DNA of 64,000 nucleotides from Streptomyces canus. Its GTDB lineage: Bacteria; Actinomycetota; Actinomycetes; Streptomycetales; Streptomycetaceae. The stretch is taken from contig NZ_JAUSYQ010000002.1 in NCBI RefSeq assembly GCF_030816965.1, positions 6,500,001 through 6,564,000 on the forward strand. The letters run 5' to 3'. Under the pieces are notes generated by a model. That model was given only the letters and a program-made list of their open reading frames with translations. It was not told where the DNA came from and did not search any database. The position numbers and the translations under genes are program-made. Positions within the stretch are counted from its first letter, which is position 1, and each line of letters begins with the position of its first letter. Of this stretch, positions 15,546 through 23,414 are shown piece after piece.

Positions 15546-17039
15546 GTGAATGCCCCCGACGTCGTGGACGTCGTCGCGCTCGGCGAGTCCATGGTCACGT
15601 TCCTGCCCACGCGTGCGGGCCGGCTCGCCGACGTGCCGTCCTTCGACCGGGCGATCGGCGGGGCGGAGTCGAACGTGGCGTGCGGGTTGGCTGCCGCCGG
15701 CCATGCCGTTCGGTGGGTCAGCCGGGTCGGGTCGGACGGGTTCGGGGACCACCTGCTCGAGACGGTCGGGGGGTACGGGGTCGATGTCTCCGCCGTGGGG
15801 CGGGATTCCTGGCGTCCTACCGGGGTGTACTTCCGTACGGCGGGGGACCGGGCGACGGACGCGCATGAGGTCGCGTACTACCGGGCGGGGTCGGCCGCGT
15901 CGGCGATGTCGGTGGAGACCGTGGACCTGGCGGCGGTGCGGGCGGCTCGGGTGCTGCATCTGTCGGGAATCACGGCGGCGTTGTCGGAGGGGTGTCTGGC
16001 GCTGCTGCGTGCGCTGATGGCGCCGGGTGAGAGCCGGCCGCTGGTGTCCTTCGACGTCAACCACCGGGCCGGCCTGTGGCGGGACGCCGACGGTCCGCGG
16101 GTGTTGCTGGAGTTGGCTCGGGGGGCCGACATCGTGTTCGTGGGGGAGGACGAGGCGGAGGAGGCGTGGGGGATTTCGGGCGGACCGTCGGCGATTCGGG
16201 CCGCGTTGCCCGAGCCAGGGGTGTTGGTGGTGAAGCAGGGAGGGGTGGGGGCTACGGCATTCGTGTCGGCCGCGGGTCGGCCGGGTCCGTTCACCCCCCG
16301 AGGCGGAGCCGCACTTCGACACAGCCCCGCGCCCCTCAAGTCGGACACCGGCCCGCAGACACAAACTGCTGCCCCCTCTCCCCTGCGCACCGAGCCTGCG
16401 GGTGGTCGTGCCGTTGTGGGTGGCTCCGGGGCTGTGGAGGACGGTGCTGCGCCGGCGTGGGTGGGCGACGCCGACCCGGGGCCGGGGGGTGTCGGTCTTT
16501 CAGCCCGTTCCGCGCAGTCTGCGGGTGGTCGTGCCGTTGGGGGTGGCTCCGGGGCTGTGGGGGACGGTGCTGCGTCGGCGTGGGTGGGCGACGCCGACCC
16601 GGGGCCGGGGGGTGTCGGTCTTTCAGCCCGTTCCGCGCAGTCTGCGGGTGGTCGTGCCGTTGGGGGTGGCTCTGGGTCTGCGGAGGACGGTGCTGCGTCG
16701 GCGTGGGTGGGCGACGCCCATCCCCGGCCGGCCCCGGAGCCGGGCATCTTCGTCCCCGCCCTGCACGTGGACGTCGTGGCGACCACGGGCGCCGGTGATG
16801 CCTTCGCTGCCGGGTTCCTCTCCGCCACTCTCCGCGGCCTTCCCCTGAAGACCCGCCTCCGCCACGGCCACCTCTACGCCGCCGCCGCCCTCACCACCCC
16901 CGGCGACCTCGCGACACCCCCCACCCGCGACACCTCCGACCGACTGGCCGCCGTCGCGGACGACACGTGGGGGACACTTCGACTCGGCCCCGGCTGGACG
17001 CAAGCCGGTACGGCCCCGGAGGAGGTACGCACCCCATGA
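15546..17039 (+). CDS. PfkB-family sugar kinase (2-keto-3-deoxygluconate kinase-like) interrupted by an in-frame repeat insert
   Basis: Ribokinase-fold kinase: ALGESMV at the N-terminus, GGAESNVACGLA substrate loop, FDVNHRAGLW, VLVVKQGGVGATAF, and the catalytic anion hole TTGAGDAFAAGF with Asp418. KDG kinases are usually 300-340 residues; this one is 497. The excess lies between residues about 249 and 399, exactly between VVKQGGVGATAFVS and VPALHVDVVATTGAGDAF, which are adjacent in normal kinases. The insert is Gly/Ala/Pro-rich, derived from a dispersed repeat and a 123-bp tandem repeat, all multiples of three so the frame survives. GTG start with GAGGAG upstream. Whether the protein is active is uncertain. 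Its stop overlaps the iclR start (ATGA). Confidence 0.82.
   Translation: MNAPDVVDVVALGESMVTFLPTRAGRLADVPSFDRAIGGAESNVACGLAAAGHAVRWVSRVGSDGFGDHLLETVGGYGVDVSAVGRDSWRPTGVYFRTAGDRATDAHEVAYYRAGSAASAMSVETVDLAAVRAARVLHLSGITAALSEGCLALLRALMAPGESRPLVSFDVNHRAGLWRDADGPRVLLELARGADIVFVGEDEAEEAWGISGGPSAIRAALPEPGVLVVKQGGVGATAFVSAAGRPGPFTPRGGAALRHSPAPLKSDTGPQTQTAAPSPLRTEPAGGRAVVGGSGAVEDGAAPAWVGDADPGPGGVGLSARSAQSAGGRAVGGGSGAVGDGAASAWVGDADPGPGGVGLSARSAQSAGGRAVGGGSGSAEDGAASAWVGDAHPRPAPEPGIFVPALHVDVVATTGAGDAFAAGFLSATLRGLPLKTRLRHGHLYAAAALTTPGDLATPPTRDTSDRLAAVADDTWGTLRLGPGWTQAGTAPEEVRTP
16299..16339 (-). repeat. Fragment of the Streptomyces GGGGCGCGGGGCTG dispersed repeat inside the kinase gene
   Basis: Read on the minus strand this segment begins TTGAGGGGCGCGGGGCTG and continues into GTGCGGCTCCGCCTCG. 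That is the pattern of a repeat usually found between genes in Streptomyces genomes. Here it is embedded in coding sequence, at the left edge of the kinase insert. Confidence 0.6.
16396..16718 (+). repeat. Tandem repeat, 123-bp unit, about 2.6 copies
   Basis: Units start at 16396, 16519 and 16642, each with CTGCGGGTGGTCGTGCCGTT. Copies one and two differ at only a few bases; the third diverges mid-unit and stops near 16718. The period (41 codons) preserves the kinase frame and encodes GGRAVGGGSGAVGDGAASAW-type repeats. Long stretches are open in all three forward frames, as expected of non-coding GC-rich repeat DNA rather than selected protein sequence. Confidence 0.9.
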
Positions 17040-17797
17040 GTCAGACCGTCGACCGAGCACTCAGCATCCTGCCGCTGCTCGCAGAGGGACCCGCCGACCT
17101 CGGTCAGGTCGCCGACCGCCTCGGCGTCCACAAGTCCACCGCGCTGCGACTCCTCCGCACGCTCCACGAACACGGCATGGTCTACCGCCAGTCCGACCAG
17201 CGTTACCGCCTCGGCGCCCGCCTCATCGCCCTCGCCCAGGAGGCGATGGAGAACCTCGACATCCGCGAGATCGCCCACCCCCATCTCGTACGGCTGAACG
17301 AGCTGTGCGGGCACACCGTCCACCTCGCCGTGTACGAGGAGGACGAGGTGCTGTACATCGACAAGGTCGAGAGCCGGTACCCCGTGCGGATGTACTCGCG
17401 GATCGGCAAGCCCGTCGCCATCACCGTCGCGGCCGTGGCGAAACTGCTGCTCGCCGATCTCCCCGAAGCCGAGCGACACGCCCTCGCGGACAAGCTCGAC
17501 TACCCCCTGTACACGGCCCGTTCGACACCCAACGCACCCGCTTTCCTCAAGGAGCTGGAGCGCGTGCGCGAACAGGGCTGGGCCACCGACCTCGGTGGCC
17601 ACGAGGAGTCCATCAACTGCGTCGCCGCCCCCATCCGCGGCGCCGACGGCAAGGTCGTCGCCGCGATGTCGGTCTCCGCGCCGAACGTCGTCGTCACCGC
17701 CGAGGAACTCCTCACCCTGCTTCCGCAGGTCCGCCGTACGGCCGACGCCATCAGCGGCGAGTACTCGGGCAGAACAACAGCAAAGGAATCCGTATGA
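17036..17797 (+). CDS. IclR-family transcriptional regulator
   Basis: 253 residues. N-terminal winged helix-turn-helix (residues 4-65: SILPLLAEGPADLGQVADRL, then GVHKSTALRLLRTL) followed by the IclR effector-binding domain with IGKPVAITVAAVAKLLLADL and the conserved INCVAAPI and SVSAPN. GGAGGAGG precedes the ATG. It is translationally coupled to the kinase (ATGA) and to ridA downstream (ATGA). Its position suggests local control of the divergent D-amino-acid operons, sensing a small metabolite of the pathway. Confidence 0.92.
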   Translation: MSQTVDRALSILPLLAEGPADLGQVADRLGVHKSTALRLLRTLHEHGMVYRQSDQRYRLGARLIALAQEAMENLDIREIAHPHLVRLNELCGHTVHLAVYEEDEVLYIDKVESRYPVRMYSRIGKPVAITVAAVAKLLLADLPEAERHALADKLDYPLYTARSTPNAPAFLKELERVREQGWATDLGGHEESINCVAAPIRGADGKVVAAMSVSAPNVVVTAEELLTLLPQVRRTADAISGEYSGRTTAKESV

Positions 17798-18204
17798 CGG
17801 ACAAGATCGCGCTCACCCCCAAGACCCACACCACCCCGCCGGCGAAGTTCTCCCACGGGGTCAAGAAGGGCAACATCCTCCAGGTCGCCGGACAGGTCGG
17901 CTTCCTCCCGGCCGAGGAGGGCAAGCCGCCCACGCCCGCCGGGCCCACCCTGCGCGAGCAGACCCTCCAGACCCTCGCCAACGTCAAGGCGATCCTGGAG
18001 GAGGGCGGCGCCTCCTGGGACGACGCGATGATGATCCGCGTCTATCTGACGGACGTGGACCACTTCGCCGAGATGAACTCGATCTACAACACCTACTTCG
18101 AGGAGCAGGGCCTCACCGCCCCGCCCGCCGCGCGGACCACCGTCTACGTCGGCCTTCCCGCCGGGCTCCTCATCGAGATCGACGCGCTCGCCGTTCTCGG
18201 CTGA
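17794..18204 (+). CDS. ridA: RidA-family enamine/imine deaminase
   Basis: 136-residue Rid (YjgF/YER057c/UK114) protein that hydrolyses reactive 2-aminoacrylate-type enamines formed by PLP dehydratases. The key arginine is present in ARTTVYVGLP, and the conserved C-terminal acidic motif in LIEIDALAVL. The ATG overlaps the iclR stop. Its presence next to a D-serine dehydratase-like gene is meaningful: that enzyme would generate 2-aminoacrylate, the substrate RidA removes. Confidence 0.92.
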   Translation: MTDKIALTPKTHTTPPAKFSHGVKKGNILQVAGQVGFLPAEEGKPPTPAGPTLREQTLQTLANVKAILEEGGASWDDAMMIRVYLTDVDHFAEMNSIYNTYFEEQGLTAPPAARTTVYVGLPAGLLIEIDALAVLG

Positions 18205-18320
18205 GACTCCGCCGGCTCCACCGACTCCCGCACGCCGTGACCGGTGCGGCCCGTGACCGGGCCGTACCGCGATGCCCCCTGCCCGAAAGCTCCATGTACT
18301 TACGCAGAGGACCTCCCCCC

Positions 18321-19793
18321 ATGTCCCTACCGCTCGCCGCGACCACCGAGACACCCCCGCACACCGGCGGTCTGCTCCTCCTCATCGACGGCACGGCCGG
18401 TCTCCTCACGGTCGCCGCCATCGGTATCGCCCTGCTCCTCTTCCTGATCATCAAGGCGAGACTCCAGCCCTTCGTCGCTCTGCTCGGCGTCTCCATAGCC
18501 GTCGGCCTGCTCGCGGGTCTCTCGGTCACCGAACTCTTCGGCACGGTCCAGCGGTCGGACGCCGTGTCCACCATCGAGTCCGGAATGGGCGGCATCCTCG
18601 GCCACGTCGCGATCATCATCGGCCTGGGCACGATGCTCGGGGCGATTCTCGAAGTCAGCGGCGGCGCTGAGGTGTTGGCGTCCCGGCTGCTGAACCTCTT
18701 CGGCGAGAAGCGCGCCCCGCTCGCCATGGGCCTCACCGGTCTGATCTTCGGCATCCCGGTCTTCTTCGACGTCGGTATCTTCGTGCTCGCGCCGATCGTG
18801 TACGCGGCGGCGAAGCGCAGCGGCAAGTCGATCCTGCTCTACTGTCTGCCGCTGCTGGCCGGCCTCTCGATGACCCACGCGTTCCTGCCCCCGCACCCGG
18901 GCCCGGTCGCGGCCGCCGGTCTGCTCAATGTGGAGCTCGGCTGGGTGATCCTCATGGGCATCGTCTGCGGCATCCCCGCGGTGCTCGCCGCGTGGGTCTA
19001 CTCGGCCTGGGTCGGCCGCCGCATCTTCGTCGCCGTACCGCAGGACATGGTGGAGGCGGCCGCGGAGGCGAAGCAGGCGGTGATCGAGGAGCAGCGGTCG
19101 CAGGGTGTCGTGCCGCGCGAGGACCCCATACCGCTCGGCACGGTCCTCGGCATCATCGGTACGCCCCTGATCCTGATCCTCGCCGCCACCTTCTCCTCGA
19201 TCGCGCTCGACCCCTCCACGGGCCGCTCGGTGATCGAGTTCTTCGGCAGCCCCTTCGTGGCGCTGACGATCGCCCTGGTTCTCGCGTACTACCTGCTCGG
19301 CATCCGCCGCGGCTGGTCCCGCAAGTCCCTGGAGACGGTGTCCACCGCGTCCCTCAAGCCGGTCGGCAACATCCTGCTCGTCGTCGGCGCGGGCGGTGTC
19401 TTCGGCGCCGTCCTCAAGGCCAGCGGGGTCGCCCAGGCGCTCTCCGACACCTTCAACGACGTCGGCCTGCCCGTGATCGTGCTCTCCTACCTGATCTCGG
19501 TGGTCCTGCGCGTGGCGCAGGGCTCGGCGACGGTCGCCATCGTCACCACGGCCGGCATCGTCGCGCCGCTGCTGTCGGAAGGCGACCACTCCCAGGCCTT
19601 CGTCGCACTCGTCATCATGGCCATCTCGGCCGGCTCCATCTTCGCCTCGCACGTCAACGACGGGGGCTTCTGGATGGTCGCCAAGTACTTCGGCATCAGC
19701 GAGCGGGACACGCTCAGGACGTGGACCGTGCTGGAGACGGTGCTGTCGGTGGCGGGATTTGTGGTGGCGGCGGTCCTGAGTGTGTTCGTGTAG
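18321..19793 (+). CDS. GntP-family permease (gluconate or D-serine type)
   Basis: 490-residue proton-coupled symporter of the GntP family with about 12-14 membrane helices. Family signatures include GLIFGIPVFFDVGIFVL (helix 5 area), THAFLPPHPGP and the C-terminal ASHVNDGGFWMVAKYF. The family includes gluconate permeases (GntT/GntU) and the D-serine transporter DsdX. The surrounding deacylase, D-serine dehydratase-like and RidA genes favour a D-amino acid, while the KDG-kinase-like gene would favour a sugar acid. ATG start with AGAGG upstream; a 116-base gap separates it from ridA, probably still one operon. Confidence 0.9.
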   Translation: MSLPLAATTETPPHTGGLLLLIDGTAGLLTVAAIGIALLLFLIIKARLQPFVALLGVSIAVGLLAGLSVTELFGTVQRSDAVSTIESGMGGILGHVAIIIGLGTMLGAILEVSGGAEVLASRLLNLFGEKRAPLAMGLTGLIFGIPVFFDVGIFVLAPIVYAAAKRSGKSILLYCLPLLAGLSMTHAFLPPHPGPVAAAGLLNVELGWVILMGIVCGIPAVLAAWVYSAWVGRRIFVAVPQDMVEAAAEAKQAVIEEQRSQGVVPREDPIPLGTVLGIIGTPLILILAATFSSIALDPSTGRSVIEFFGSPFVALTIALVLAYYLLGIRRGWSRKSLETVSTASLKPVGNILLVVGAGGVFGAVLKASGVAQALSDTFNDVGLPVIVLSYLISVVLRVAQGSATVAIVTTAGIVAPLLSEGDHSQAFVALVIMAISAGSIFASHVNDGGFWMVAKYFGISERDTLRTWTVLETVLSVAGFVVAAVLSVFV

Positions 19794-19876
19794 GCGGTGT
19801 GGCCCCATGTAGGCGTCCGATAACGATGTAGGGGCCGGCTGTGTCGGGCACAGGATCGTCGACCATACTGCCCGCT

Positions 19877-20389
19877 GTGGAGCAGCGCATAGGTTCGAGC
19901 AGCCAGCCCCTGGAAGGCGCCGGATTCGACCCGGCTTTCATCCCCGGGCTCACCTCACCCGTGTCCGGCGAGGCGGAGGAGGCCAGGGCGGAGGAGGCCG
20001 TGGAGGCCGACGAACCCGCGGCGGAGGCGGCGGTCTCCGAGGAGACCGAAGTGGCCGAGGAACCCGCCGACGGGCCCGTGTTCGAGGCCGCCGACCGGCG
20101 CGCGAAGATCGTCGCCGATCACCAGGGCGTACGGCTCTCCCTCGACGACCAGGCCTGTGAGTTCCGCTGGGACGAGATCGGTGCCGTCGAGACGGAGTCC
20201 CCGCGCTTCGGCAAGCGGTTCACCATCACGGTGCACACCCCCGACCGCCGCTGGTACCCGATCGAGATCGAGGCCACGTCGAGGTCCCTCTTCACCGAGT
20301 GGGACGAGCAACTGGACAAGGTCCTGGACACGTATTTCGAGGACGAGACTCCGGCCCCGGAGAAGGAAGAGCCCGAGGAGACCCCCTAG
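19877..20389 (+). CDS. Hypothetical acidic protein with a PH-like C-terminal domain (paralogue of the gene at 25331)
   Basis: About 170 residues, function unknown. The first 75 are acidic and low-complexity (EEARAEEAVEADEPAAEAA). The C-terminal 90 form a compact beta-rich domain: IVADHQGVRLSL, EFRWDEIGAVE, GKRFTITVHTPDRRWYPIEI and LFTEWDEQLDKVLDTYF. The same pattern of conserved positions occurs in the protein encoded at 25331-25735. The GTG start MEQRIGSS is preferred; CATACT (19864-19869) nine bases upstream suggests a leaderless mRNA. An in-frame GTG 36 bases earlier is the alternative. Confidence 0.65.
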   Translation: MEQRIGSSSQPLEGAGFDPAFIPGLTSPVSGEAEEARAEEAVEADEPAAEAAVSEETEVAEEPADGPVFEAADRRAKIVADHQGVRLSLDDQACEFRWDEIGAVETESPRFGKRFTITVHTPDRRWYPIEIEATSRSLFTEWDEQLDKVLDTYFEDETPAPEKEEPEETP

Positions 20390-20450
20390 GGGCGCGGGGA
20401 ACTGCGCGACCAGCCGCAACCGGCCCGCAGCTCCCCACCACCCCGAACAC
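20390..20450 (+). repeat. Streptomyces dispersed intergenic repeat GGGGCGCGGGGAACTGCGCGACC
   Basis: Immediately after the stop codon comes GGGGCGCGGGGAACTGCGCG, followed by ACCAGCCGCAACCGGCCCGCAGC. This motif is found hundreds of times between Streptomyces genes, usually near 3' ends. It fills the gap to the convergent carboxypeptidase gene and may act as a terminator-like element. Confidence 0.75.
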
Positions 20451-20458
20451 CCACCGCC

Positions 20459-21793
20459 CTAGCAGTACTGCGCCTGCTTCCCGATGGACCGGTACATGCA
20501 GTCCGAGTTCTCCAGCAGCTGCAGCACCGCGTCCCGGTTCCGCGAGGTCTCCCGCTCGATCACCTCGTCGGGCGGATAGAACCCACCACCGGAACTCGAC
20601 GACGGATACATCTCGAAGGTGTACGAGAAGATCTTGTGTGTGCCCCAGAGATAGTCGTCGATCGACCCGTCGGTGATGTACAGGTCGCTCGCCTGCTCCG
20701 CCGTGTACCCGTTGCTCGCGGCCATCTTCTGCCCGACGGCCTTGAACACGGCGTTGTCGTCCGCCGTCATGCCGGTCGCCGTGTCGGAGTACGTGTACCC
20801 GTAGGGCCACAGCACCAGTTCGCTGTACGTGTGGAAGTCGATGTTCGACTTGATCTGCTGGACCCCGCCGACGACCCGGCTGCGCACGAAGTCGGCCACG
20901 ACCTTGACCTCCGGCGCCGACTCGGCGGCCGTACCCCGGTAAGTCTCGGAGGACGTCGATCCGGACGAACCGCCGCAGCAGCCCCAGCGGTAGGCCCAGT
21001 TGCGGTTGAGGTCGGTGCCGACGGCCGAGGAACCGGAGTTGGGCTGCCGGTTCTTGCGCCACGAGCGGTAGGAACCGGTGGCGATGTCGTACTCGCCGCC
21101 GTCCGGGTTGAGGTCGGGGACGATCCAGATCTCACGGTTGTTCACCATGTTCGTCACCCGTGCGTCGCTCCCGTAGCCGGCGCCGAGTTCGCGCAGCAGA
21201 TACAGGGCCATCTCCACCGTGAGGTGCTCGCGGGCGTGCTGGTGGTGGGTGAACAGCACCTCGGGCTCGGCCTCGTCGGTCGCCACGTTGTCGCTGATCT
21301 TGATGGCGACGATGTCCCGGCCCTGGTACGACGTGCCGATGACCCGCTTGCTCATGATGTTCGGGTAGGCGGCGAGGCGCTGGTCGATCTCGGCGTTCAT
21401 CTCGGCGTAGTTGTGGTAGCGCGAGTCGGCCGACGGGAAGTCGTACAGCCGGACCTCGTCCTCGGCGATCCGGTCCGGGGCCGCTCCCCTCTCGACGACC
21501 TGGTAGCCGAGTCGGCGCAGTCTCTTGATCTGGGCCGCGTTCCCGGAGACCACGACGGTCTCCTCGTCGGCCTCGTCGACGGTCACGCCGCTCTGCTGGA
21601 TCGCCGTACGGGTCACGGGCGTTGTGTGCTGGTGGATCTCGTACTGCCGGACGTCCTCGGCGCTCGGTGCCGCTTTCGGGGCACTGTCGGCGTTCGCGGA
21701 GAGCGGGGCCGCGAGGGTGAGGGCCATAACGGCGGCGAGGGCGGCGTAGCGGGTGCCGCCGCGGGTGCCGGAACCGCGTATGCGAAGTCGCAT
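20459..21793 (-). CDS. Secreted zinc carboxypeptidase, M14 family
   Basis: 444-residue exported metallocarboxypeptidase with an N-terminal signal peptide ([18 protein letters not shown]) and a propeptide region up to about residue 120. The zinc site is [13 protein letters not shown] (HxxE), with the third ligand in IDFHTYSEL. Substrate-binding arginines lie in TDLNRNW and the surrounding loop, and the catalytic glutamate in FSYTFEMYP. It removes C-terminal residues from peptides outside the cell. AGGAGA lies just upstream of the ATG. It is similar in organisation to Streptomyces SGC/carboxypeptidase T enzymes. Confidence 0.93.
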   Translation of the reverse strand: MRLRIRGSGTRGGTRYAALAAVMALTLAAPLSANADSAPKAAPSAEDVRQYEIHQHTTPVTRTAIQQSGVTVDEADEETVVVSGNAAQIKRLRRLGYQVVERGAAPDRIAEDEVRLYDFPSADSRYHNYAEMNAEIDQRLAAYPNIMSKRVIGTSYQGRDIVAIKISDNVATDEAEPEVLFTHHQHAREHLTVEMALYLLRELGAGYGSDARVTNMVNNREIWIVPDLNPDGGEYDIATGSYRSWRKNRQPNSGSSAVGTDLNRNWAYRWGCCGGSSGSTSSETYRGTAAESAPEVKVVADFVRSRVVGGVQQIKSNIDFHTYSELVLWPYGYTYSDTATGMTADDNAVFKAVGQKMAASNGYTAEQASDLYITDGSIDDYLWGTHKIFSYTFEMYPSSSSGGGFYPPDEVIERETSRNRDAVLQLLENSDCMYRSIGKQAQYC

Positions 21794-22097
21794 GAAGTCT
21801 CCTGGGTTCTCCGGGGTTTCCGGGATCTCCGGAAGTGGGGGAGTGGAGCGGGGGTGGTTCAGCGACGTGCTGCCGGTGCGGGTGTGCCGCTCATGGTCTG
21901 CTTGTGACATGGTCAGGTCAAGAGCGAATAAAGACGCGATGGCGTGAACTGTGCGTCGGCTGTGGGCACTTGGTGCACCCCCGGCCGGCCCGCTCCACCG
22001 GGCCACCGACGGACACCCTCGTCGCCCGGGCGACCTTTGTCTTCCTTCACCGCACGCCCTCTTGCCTGGCCGCGATCTTTAGGGTTTCTTGACCTTC
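21794..22097. promoter_or_regulatory. Divergent promoter region, carboxypeptidase / Nramp-like gene
   Basis: For the carboxypeptidase, minus-strand TTGACC (21921-21916) with a 17-base spacer to GACCAT (21898-21893) is a fair promoter, giving a leader of about 90 bases. The leader contains repeated CCGG-rich blocks (CTCCGGGGTTTCCGGGATCTCCGG around 21808-21833). I cannot identify a clear promoter for the Nramp-like gene. No coding sequence is recognised. Confidence 0.4.
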
Positions 22098-23414
22098 ATG
22101 GCGGACACCACGGACAACACAGTGACCGGTGAGGCGAACTCCGTACCGCGCAAGTCCAGTTGGCGGTACATCGGGCCGGGTATCGTCGTCGCCGCGACCG
22201 GCGTCGGCGCCGGAGACCTCGTCGCCACGCTCATCGCGGGCAGCAACTTCGGCTACACCCTGCTGTGGGCCGCGGTGATCGGCTGTCTGGTCAAGATCTC
22301 CCTCGCGGAGGCCGCGGGCCGCTGGCATCTGTCCACCGGCAGCACCCTGTTCGACGGCTGGGCGAGCCTGGGCCGCTGGACCACCTGGTTCTTCGCCGCC
22401 TACGTGGTGATCTGGGGCTTCGTGTACGGCGCGGCGGCGATGTCGTCCAGCGCGCTGCCGCTCCAGGCCCTGTTCCCCGACGTGATGGACCTCGAATGGT
22501 GGGCCATCGCCTGCGGTCTGGTCGGCCTGGTCTTCGTCTGGTTCAACAAGTACGCGGTGTTCGAGAAGGTCATGACGGTCCTGGTGGGCGTCATGTTCGT
22601 GGTGACGGTGTACCTGGCGATCAGGGTCACCCCGAACCTGCCGGACGCCTTCGCGGGCCTGCTCCCCGTCCTGCCCGACGAGAAGGACTCGATCCTCAAC
22701 ACCCTCGGTCTGATCGGCGGCGTCGGCGGCACGATCACGCTCGCGGCGTACGGCTACTGGGTCAACGCCAAGGGGTGGACCAACACCGGCTGGATGAAGG
22801 TGATGCGCCTCGACAACCGGGTCGCCTACATCACCACCGGCATCTTCGTCGTCGCCATGCTCTTCGTCGGCGCGGAACTGCTGCACAACGCTGACGTGGC
22901 GATCGCGAGCGGCGACAAGGGGCTCATCCAGCTGAGCGACATCCTGGAGGACGAGTACGGCTCGGCGACCGCCAAGTTCTTCCTGATCGGCTTCTTCGCC
23001 ACGTCCTTCACCTCATTGATCGGCGTCTGGCACGGCGTGAGCCTGATGTTCGCGGACTTCGTGGCGCGGTACCGCGGCGGCGAGGGTGCGGCGGCCTCCG
23101 GCCAGGAGGTCGCGTCCGGCTCCCGCGAGCGCTCCTGGCCCTTCCGCGCCTACCTGCTCTGGCTGACCTTCCCCCCGATGGTCCTCCTCTTCCAGGGCCA
23201 GCCCTTCCGCCTGGTCATCCTCTACGGCGTCCTCGGCGCGGCCTTCCTCCCCTTCCTGGCCGGCACACTGATGTGGCTGTTGAACACCTCCCGCACGCCC
23301 AGGGAGTGGCGCAACGGCCCCCTGAGCAACGGGATGCTGGCGATCGCTGGCCTGCTGTTCCTGGTCCTGTGCGTGAAGCAGATCTGGGACCAGCCGTGGT
23401 CGGAGTTCTTCTAA
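22098..23414 (+). CDS. Nramp-related membrane transporter lacking canonical metal-site motifs
   Basis: 438 residues, about 11 membrane helices, Nramp (NRAMP/SLC11) superfamily. Helix 1 reads GIVVAATGVGAGDLVATLIAGSNFG, where typical Nramps have DPGN; here the aligned tetrad is close to GAGD. Helix 6 reads GGTITLAAYGYWVNAKGW, with no MPH metal-binding motif. The protein therefore belongs to a divergent subgroup whose substrate may not be Mn2+ or Fe2+. The ATG at 22098 is given; TTG at 22089 has better spacing to AGGG (22081-22084). Convergent with the anti-sigma-like gene, their stop codons overlapping. Confidence 0.8.
   Translation: MADTTDNTVTGEANSVPRKSSWRYIGPGIVVAATGVGAGDLVATLIAGSNFGYTLLWAAVIGCLVKISLAEAAGRWHLSTGSTLFDGWASLGRWTTWFFAAYVVIWGFVYGAAAMSSSALPLQALFPDVMDLEWWAIACGLVGLVFVWFNKYAVFEKVMTVLVGVMFVVTVYLAIRVTPNLPDAFAGLLPVLPDEKDSILNTLGLIGGVGGTITLAAYGYWVNAKGWTNTGWMKVMRLDNRVAYITTGIFVVAMLFVGAELLHNADVAIASGDKGLIQLSDILEDEYGSATAKFFLIGFFATSFTSLIGVWHGVSLMFADFVARYRGGEGAAASGQEVASGSRERSWPFRAYLLWLTFPPMVLLFQGQPFRLVILYGVLGAAFLPFLAGTLMWLLNTSRTPREWRNGPLSNGMLAIAGLLFLVLCVKQIWDQPWSEFF

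Noticed and set aside
16396..16718. CRISPR array
   Set aside because: The 123-bp units are contiguous repeats without spacers, and no cas genes are present.
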